Shown: positions 5,598-9,327 of the stretch, piece by piece
How the letters are laid out: each line of letters starts with the position of its first letter
How positions within the stretch are numbered: position 1 is the stretch's first letter
NCBI GenBank assembly: GCA_035540755.1
Contig: DATLGD010000008.1
Coordinates: 1-9,327 of the forward strand
Length of the DNA: 9,327 bases
DNA from: DATLGD01 sp035540755
GTDB lineage: Bacteria > Actinomycetota > Actinomycetes > Mycobacteriales > SCTD01
Direction: 5' to 3'
The notes under the pieces: generated by a model
The model's database searches: none
What the model saw: the letters and a program-made list of their open reading frames with translations, nothing else
Told to the model about the DNA's origin: nothing
Program-made: the position numbers and the translations under genes

Positions 5598-6344
5598 TCA
5601 GCGTCCGGCGCGGACGGGGTCGAAGCCGTAGGGCAGCTCGAGCCGGTGGGAGCGCATCAGCTCCTCGTCGCAGAGCAGGTCGCGGGTGGGGCCGTCCGCG
5701 GCGATGACGCCGTCGTCGAGGACGACCGCGCGCGGGCAGAGCTCGAGGGCGTAGGGCAGGTCGTGGGTGACCATGAGAACGGTGATGTCCAGCGAGAGCA
5801 GGATCTCCGAGAGCTCCCGCCGCGACGCCGGGTCGAGGTTCGACGACGGCTCGTCGAGCACCAGGATCTCGGGCTCCATGGCGAGCACGGTCGCGACGGC
5901 GACCCGCCGTCGCTGGCCGAACGACAGGTGTGACGGCGGCCGGTCGGCGAAGTCGCGCATGCCCACGAGGTCGAGCGCGGCGTCGACGCGGGCCTGCAGC
6001 TCGGCCCCGCGCAGCCCGAGGTTGGCGGGCCCGAAGGCGACGTCCTCGGCGACGGAAGGCATGAACAGCTGGTCGTCCGGGTCCTGGAAGACGATGCCGA
6101 CCCGACGCCGCACCTCACGCAGGTTCTCCTTCACGACAGGCATGCCCGCGACGCGCACGGTGCCCACGCCGCCGCTCAGCACCCCGTTGAGGTGCAGGAC
6201 GAGCGTGGTCTTGCCCGCCCCGTTCGGGCCGAGCACGGCCACCCGCTCGCCGCGCTGCACCACCAGGTCGACGCCGAACAGCGCCTGGTGCCCGTCGGGA
6301 TAGGCGAATGCCAGCCCCTCGACCTCGAGCGAGGGGGTGGTCAC
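5598..6344 (-). CDS. ECF transporter ATPase EcfA/CbiO, left copy
   Basis: This is a 248-residue ABC ATPase of the cobalt/nickel ECF type; it powers metal uptake together with EcfT and CbiM. Visible elements are Tyr15 (A-loop), Walker A GPNGAGKTT (39-47), Q-loop Gln87 in VFQDPDDQLF, signature LSFGQ (140-144), Walker B ILVLDEP with Asp164/Glu165, D-loop SNLD and switch His194 in VTHD. All catalytic residues are present. The signature has Phe where the right-hand copy has Gly. The GTG at 6344 is chosen by alignment with the right copy, whose GTG overlaps the EcfT stop. Here 103 bp of repeat-containing DNA separates the two genes, and a further in-frame GTG and ATG upstream are possible starts. 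The peroxiredoxin gene follows. Cobalt versus nickel cannot be decided from sequence. Confidence 0.92.
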   Translation of the reverse strand: MTTPSLEVEGLAFAYPDGHQALFGVDLVVQRGERVAVLGPNGAGKTTLVLHLNGVLSGGVGTVRVAGMPVVKENLREVRRRVGIVFQDPDDQLFMPSVAEDVAFGPANLGLRGAELQARVDAALDLVGMRDFADRPPSHLSFGQRRRVAVATVLAMEPEILVLDEPSSNLDPASRRELSEILLSLDITVLMVTHDLPYALELCPRAVVLDDGVIAADGPTRDLLCDEELMRSHRLELPYGFDPVRAGR

Positions 6345-6348
6345 GTCG

Positions 6349-6394
6349 CCGCCTCTGCTCGCTGCGCTCACAGCACCGCCTTCGCTCGCTGCGC
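6349..6394. repeat. Imperfect tandem 19-bp repeat, 27-bp period, in EcfT-EcfA gap
   Basis: CCGCCTCTGCTCGCTGCGC (6349-6367) and CCGCCTTCGCTCGCTGCGC (6376-6394) differ at two positions. A third partial copy follows: GCTGCGCTCACAG occurs at 6361-6373 and again at 6441-6453, where it spans the EcfT stop codon. A 6-bp hairpin (GGCACG 6403-6408 with CGTGCC 6415-6420) lies between. The right-hand operon has no such insertion, because its two genes overlap. Confidence 0.7.
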
Positions 6395-6447
6395 AAGCGG
6401 ACGGCACGCCCGCTCGTGCCTCGCGGGGCACCGCCCGCATGCTGCGC

Positions 6448-7215
6448 TCACAGGTGCACCGTCCAGGCGCTGGCGCTGATGACGACCGCAGCGGCCGGCA
6501 GGGCCAGGGCGGTGGCCCACTGCGACGACGTCGCGCGCCGCTCGTCGAGCATCGGCATGCTGCCGGTCCAGCCGCGCGAGACCATCGCCAGGTACACCCG
6601 CTCACCCCGCTCGTAGGCGCGCAGGAACAGGGCTCCGGCCGACGCCGCCAGCGCGCGGGCCTGCAGGAGGCTGCGCGGGTCGTAGCCGCGCGAGGCGCGG
6701 GCCACCTTCATCCGCTGCATCTCCCCGGCGATGACGTCGGCGTACCGGATCATGAACGACAGGATGGCCAGGAAGCTGCGTGGCAGGCGGAGCCGCTCGA
6801 GCCCGCGGAGCAGCCCGCGCACGTCGGTGGTCGTGGCGAGCAGGATCGTGGCCGTCGCGCCGAGGGTGGCCTTGGCCAGGATGTTGAAGCCGGCGAGCAG
6901 GCCGGACTCCGACAGCGACACCCCGAGGACGTCGACGCGCTCGCCCTGCGACACGAAGGGCAGCAGCACGGCGAACAGCACGAAGGGCACCTCGATGACC
7001 AGGCGCCGCAGGAGCAGCAGCAGCGGAACCTGGGCCAGCCGGGCGACGGCGACGAGCACGAGCGCGAAGACGCCGAACGCCCAGAACTGCTCGCGGGGCG
7101 TCGCCACGACCGCCAGCACGAACGCGAAGACGGCCAGCAGCTTGCACTCCGGCGGGAGCCGGTGCACCAGCGAGGTCCCCGGGCGGTAGAGCCCCGACTC
7201 GTGCCCGGCGCCCAC
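6448..7215 (-). CDS. ECF transporter membrane protein EcfT/CbiQ, left copy
   Basis: This 255-residue integral membrane protein couples the ATPases to the metal-binding component CbiM. Hydrophobic helices lie at about residues 26-42 and 44-60, with further ones at about 68-90, 105-125 and the C-terminus (235-252). The two coupling motifs of the family are clear: ARASRGYD (near 170-177) and VSRGWTGSMP (near 214-223), the Ala-Arg-Gly-type helices that dock on the ATPases. The GTG at 7215 matches the start of the right copy, and both copies are preceded by the same 10-bp gap after the PDGLE gene. Hand alignment gives about 35 differences in 255 residues to the right copy, concentrated at the ends and in one loop (about 60-72). 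The frame is intact, so the protein is probably functional if expressed. Confidence 0.93.
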   Translation of the reverse strand: MGAGHESGLYRPGTSLVHRLPPECKLLAVFAFVLAVVATPREQFWAFGVFALVLVAVARLAQVPLLLLLRRLVIEVPFVLFAVLLPFVSQGERVDVLGVSLSESGLLAGFNILAKATLGATATILLATTTDVRGLLRGLERLRLPRSFLAILSFMIRYADVIAGEMQRMKVARASRGYDPRSLLQARALAASAGALFLRAYERGERVYLAMVSRGWTGSMPMLDERRATSSQWATALALPAAAVVISASAWTVHL

Positions 7216-7225
7216 TAGCGACGCG

Positions 7226-7510
7226 TCACGGCGTGGGGACCTCGACGTCCTCGGGCCGGGACGGCTCGTCGCGGCCCCGGCGGACGAGCGCGAACAGCCC
7301 GAGCCCGAAGGCGAAGGTGATGCCGACGCCGACGACGCCGGCCAGCCCGGTGCTCAGCCGGTCGTTCTCGACGCCGCGCACGCCGTAGTCGGCGAGCGGC
7401 CCGTCGCCGAGCGCGTGGTCCTGCGCGGTCTCTGCGAAGCCCTTGTCCTCCGCCACCCGCTCGAGCCCGTCAGGGTCGGAGCTGGCGAAGGTGCTCACGA
7501 CGCCGGCGAG
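7226..7510 (-). pseudogene. PDGLE/CbiN-like protein gene, 5'-truncated, left copy
   Basis: The frame encodes the second half of a PDGLE-domain protein, the small membrane partner that sits beside CbiM in some cobalt/nickel transporters (CbiN role). The namesake motif DPDGLERVAEDKGF is present, as is the C-terminal transmembrane segment (GLAGVVGVGITFAFGLGLFAL). Compared with the intact right copy it begins only at LAGVVS, so the start codon and most of the first transmembrane helix are gone. Beyond 7510 the frame stays open to an ATG at 7612, but this reads antisense through the cbiM fragment and has no homology to the family. A GTG at 7498 could give a 90-residue product lacking helix 1. Loss at the operon junction is clear; whether a short product is made is unknown. 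Confidence 0.75.
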
Positions 7511-7648
7511 GGGCTCATCACCGCGCTCACGGTCGGCACGGTGCTCAAGACGCGCCCCGACCTCGTCTACGCCGCCCGTGGGCTGCTGCCGAAGAAGGAG
7601 CTCGTCCTCCACAGCGGCGCCCCGACCGTCCCGGGGGTGTCGGCGTGA
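7502..7648 (+). pseudogene. C-terminal fragment of cbiM (metal-binding ECF permease component)
   Basis: From the codons for AGEGLITAL the frame encodes the end of a CbiM/NikM protein: the GE-LIT motif of the last membrane helix, then VLKTRPDLVYAARGLL and a short tail ending at TGA 7646-7648. CbiM proteins are usually well over 200 residues and carry the N-terminal metal-binding MHI/MHM segment; only 48 codons remain here, so metal binding is lost. Upstream, the open frame is antisense to the PDGLE remnant and has no CbiM character. The stop overlaps the GTG of the following PDGLE gene (GTGA), the normal operon arrangement, which confirms that this is a genuine cbiM end rather than a chance frame. 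The family call rests on motif and context. Confidence 0.75.
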
Positions 7649-7980
7649 GCCGCCGCAACGCCTTCCTGCTCGCCGGCCTGGTCGTGTCGCTGCTGCTCGC
7701 CGGCGTCGTCAGCGGCTTCGCCAGCAGCGCCCCGGACGGCCTCGAGCGCGTCGCCGAGGACAAGGGCTTCAGCCAGACCGCGAAGGACTCCGCGCTGGCC
7801 GACGGGCCGCTCGCCGACTACACCGTGCGCGGCGTCGAGGACGAGAGGCTGAGCACCGGCCTGGCCGGCGTCCTCGGCGTCGGCATCACCTTCGCCTTCG
7901 GGCTCGGGCTGTTCGCGCTCGTCAAGCGCCGCGGCAGCGCCACGCCGTCGGACCCCGGGGTGCGGGTCCCCGCGCCGTGA
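7645..7980 (+). CDS. PDGLE-domain (CbiN-like) membrane protein, right copy
   Basis: This is a 111-residue, intact small membrane component of a cobalt/nickel ECF transporter. The first transmembrane helix is at about residues 6-24 (LLAGLVVSLLLAGVVSG), then an extracellular loop with the APDGLERVAEDKGF motif and LADGPLADYTVRGVED, then a second helix at about 74-95 and a basic, proline-rich tail. The GTG start at 7645 overlaps the cbiM stop. Family members replace or accompany CbiN and help CbiM bind metal. It serves as the reference that shows how much the left copy has lost. EcfT follows after 10 bp. With cbiM truncated upstream, its own promoter is missing from view. Confidence 0.9.
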   Translation: MSRRNAFLLAGLVVSLLLAGVVSGFASSAPDGLERVAEDKGFSQTAKDSALADGPLADYTVRGVEDERLSTGLAGVLGVGITFAFGLGLFALVKRRGSATPSDPGVRVPAP

Positions 7981-7990
7981 CGCTCCTCCC

Positions 7991-8758
7991 GTGGGCGTAG
8001 GGCACGGCTCCGGCCTCCACCTGCCGGGCACCTCGCTGCTCCACCGCCTCCCGCCCGAGTGCAAGCTGCTCGCGGTCTTCGCCTTCGTCCTGCTCGTCGT
8101 CGCGACGCCGCGGGAGCAGTTCTGGGCCTTCGGGGTGTTCGCCCTCGTGCTCGTGGCGGTCGCCCGGGTCGGCCGGGTGCCGCTCGGCCTGCTGGCCCGG
8201 CGCCTGGTCATCGAGGTGCCGTTCGTCCTGTTCGCCGTGCTGCTGCCGTTCGTGGCCCGCGGCGAGCGCGTCGACGTGCTGGGGCTCTCGCTGTCGGAGT
8301 CGGGGCTGCTCGCGGCGTTCAACATCCTCGCCAAGGCCACCCTTGGCGCGACGGCGACGATCCTGCTCGCCACCACCACCGACGTCCGCGGCCTGCTGCG
8401 CGGCCTGGAGCGGTTGCGGCTCCCCCGGTCGTTCGTGGCGATCCTGTCGTTCATGGTCCGCTACGCCGACGTCGTCGCCGGGGAGATGCAGCGCATGCGC
8501 ATCGCGCGGGCCTCGCGCGGCTACGACCCCAAGCACCTGCTGCAGGCCAGGGCGCTGGCGGCGTCCGCAGGAGCGCTGTTCCTGCGGGCCTACGAGAGGG
8601 GTGAGCGGGTGTACCTCGCGATGGTGTCCCGCGGCTGGAGCGGCGCGATGCCGGTGCTCGACGAGCGCCGGGCGACCGGCCGCGAGTGGGCCACGGCCCT
8701 GGCGCTGCCGGCCGCCGCGGCGCTGGTGAGCGCGAGCGCCTGGGTGGCGCAGTCGTGA
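7991..8758 (+). CDS. ECF transporter membrane protein EcfT/CbiQ, right copy
   Basis: This is a 255-residue membrane coupling protein, the same length as the left copy and about 86% identical by hand count. The docking motifs ARASRGYD and VSRGWSGAMP are conserved, as are the long invariant stretches around FNILAKATLGATATILL and LRLPRSF, which fits the idea that these face the ATPases. Differences cluster at the N-terminus, near residues 60-72 and at the C-terminus. The GTG at 7991 follows the PDGLE stop by 10 bp. The stop overlaps the GTG of the ATPase gene, so the pair is translationally coupled. No frame defects are seen. Confidence 0.93.
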   Translation: MGVGHGSGLHLPGTSLLHRLPPECKLLAVFAFVLLVVATPREQFWAFGVFALVLVAVARVGRVPLGLLARRLVIEVPFVLFAVLLPFVARGERVDVLGLSLSESGLLAAFNILAKATLGATATILLATTTDVRGLLRGLERLRLPRSFVAILSFMVRYADVVAGEMQRMRIARASRGYDPKHLLQARALAASAGALFLRAYERGERVYLAMVSRGWSGAMPVLDERRATGREWATALALPAAAALVSASAWVAQS

Positions 8759-9327
8759 CGGCGCCGTCGCTCGAGGTCGAGGGCCTGGCCTTCGCCTACC
8801 CGGACGGGCACCAGGCCCTGTTCGGCGTCGACCTCGTCGTGCAGCGCGGCGAGCGGGTGGCGGTGCTGGGCCCCAACGGCGCCGGCAAGACCACGCTCGT
8901 CCTGCACCTCAACGGCGTGCTCTCGGGCGGGCGCGGCAGCGGCCGGGTCGGCGGGCTGCCGGTCGAGAAGGAGAACCTGCGCGAGGTCCGGCGCCGCGTC
9001 GGCATCGTCTTCCAGGACCCCGACGACCAGCTCTTCATGCCGACCGTCCGCGAGGACGTCGCGTTCGGGCCCGCCAACTTCGGGGTGCGCGGCCCGGAGC
9101 TGATCGCGCGCGTGGCGTCCGCGCTGGAGCGGGTCGGCATGGGCGAGCACATCGACCGCTCCCCGCTCCACCTGTCGGGCGGGCAACGGCGCCGGGTCGC
9201 CCTCGCCACGGTGCTCGCCTGCGACCCCGAGATCCTCGTGCTCGACGAGCCGTCGTCGAACCTGGACCCGGTCGCCCGGCGCGAGCTCGCCGAGGTGCTG
9301 CTCGGGCTGGGCGACCGGGTCCAGGTT
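8755..9327 (+). CDS. ECF transporter ATPase EcfA/CbiO, right copy (3' end outside window)
   Basis: 191 codons are visible and the frame is open to the window end. The GTG start overlaps the EcfT stop (GTGA). Walker A GPNGAGKTT (39-47), Gln87 in VFQDPDDQLF, a canonical LSGGQ signature (140-144) and Walker B ILVLDEPSSNLD are present; the switch histidine should lie just beyond the end. The first 59 residues differ from the left copy only at residue 3, while the helical domain (about 95-140) is much more diverged. About 55-60 residues should remain outside the window. The partner EcfT is directly upstream, so this is the energising subunit of the right-hand transporter. Confidence 0.92.
   Translation, partial: MTAPSLEVEGLAFAYPDGHQALFGVDLVVQRGERVAVLGPNGAGKTTLVLHLNGVLSGGRGSGRVGGLPVEKENLREVRRRVGIVFQDPDDQLFMPTVREDVAFGPANFGVRGPELIARVASALERVGMGEHIDRSPLHLSGGQRRRVALATVLACDPEILVLDEPSSNLDPVARRELAEVLLGLGDRVQV

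Noticed and set aside
7216..7225. Cobalamin or nickel riboswitch near the transporter genes
   Set aside because: The only gaps are about 10 bp or hold coding remnants; any riboswitch would have been upstream of cbiM, in the missing part.
7511..7612. ATG at 7612 as the true start of the left PDGLE gene
   Set aside because: The added residues are antisense to the cbiM end and share nothing with the family; the frame is open only because of high GC.

Overview
The window is very GC-rich. Most starts are GTG, and genes are tightly packed with repeated GTGA stop/start overlaps. This points to a high-GC Gram-positive bacterium of the class Actinomycetes; genus cannot be told from the sequence alone.

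Layout. (1) 1-591: the 3' nearly complete end of an RdgB/HAM1-type nucleotide-sanitising pyrophosphatase gene. (2) 596-4413: a copper-handling block. A SigC-like ECF sigma factor and a tiny overlapping membrane protein read leftwards. Divergent from them, a zf-HC2 membrane anti-sigma-like protein, a CopC-CopD fusion with a C-terminal YtkA/FixH-like domain, and a YcnI (DUF1775) copper-binding protein read rightwards. The 101-bp divergent region carries a perfect 7-bp inverted repeat, CAGTTCC/GGAACTG, which places an ECF-like GGAAC -35 element on each strand. (3) 4426-4507: tRNA-Leu(UAG), minus strand. (4) 4532-5094: two near-identical long hairpins of about 60 nt flank the remains of an AbiEi/DUF559-type gene that has lost its 5' end and its nuclease core. 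(5) 5108-7510, leftward: part of an ECF-type cobalt/nickel transporter operon (truncated PDGLE/CbiN-like protein, EcfT/CbiQ, EcfA/CbiO) followed by a Bcp/PrxQ peroxiredoxin. (6) 7502-9327, rightward: a second, diverged copy of the same operon, starting with only the last 48 codons of cbiM, then an intact PDGLE protein, EcfT, and an EcfA gene cut by the window end.

How it fits together. The copper block looks like one regulated module: sigma factor, zinc-binding membrane anti-sigma candidate, Cu(II)-binding CopC, CopD permease and the YcnI accessory protein. The second half is an inverted pair of paralogous metal-uptake operons. The two EcfT proteins differ at about 35 of 255 positions by hand count. 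Their heads meet at 7502-7510, where the truncated PDGLE gene of one arm and the truncated cbiM of the other share the 9-bp sequence GCCGGCGAG. The simplest reading is a deletion between two divergent operons that removed both promoters, one whole cbiM and most of the other. A chimeric amplification or assembly join must be excluded.
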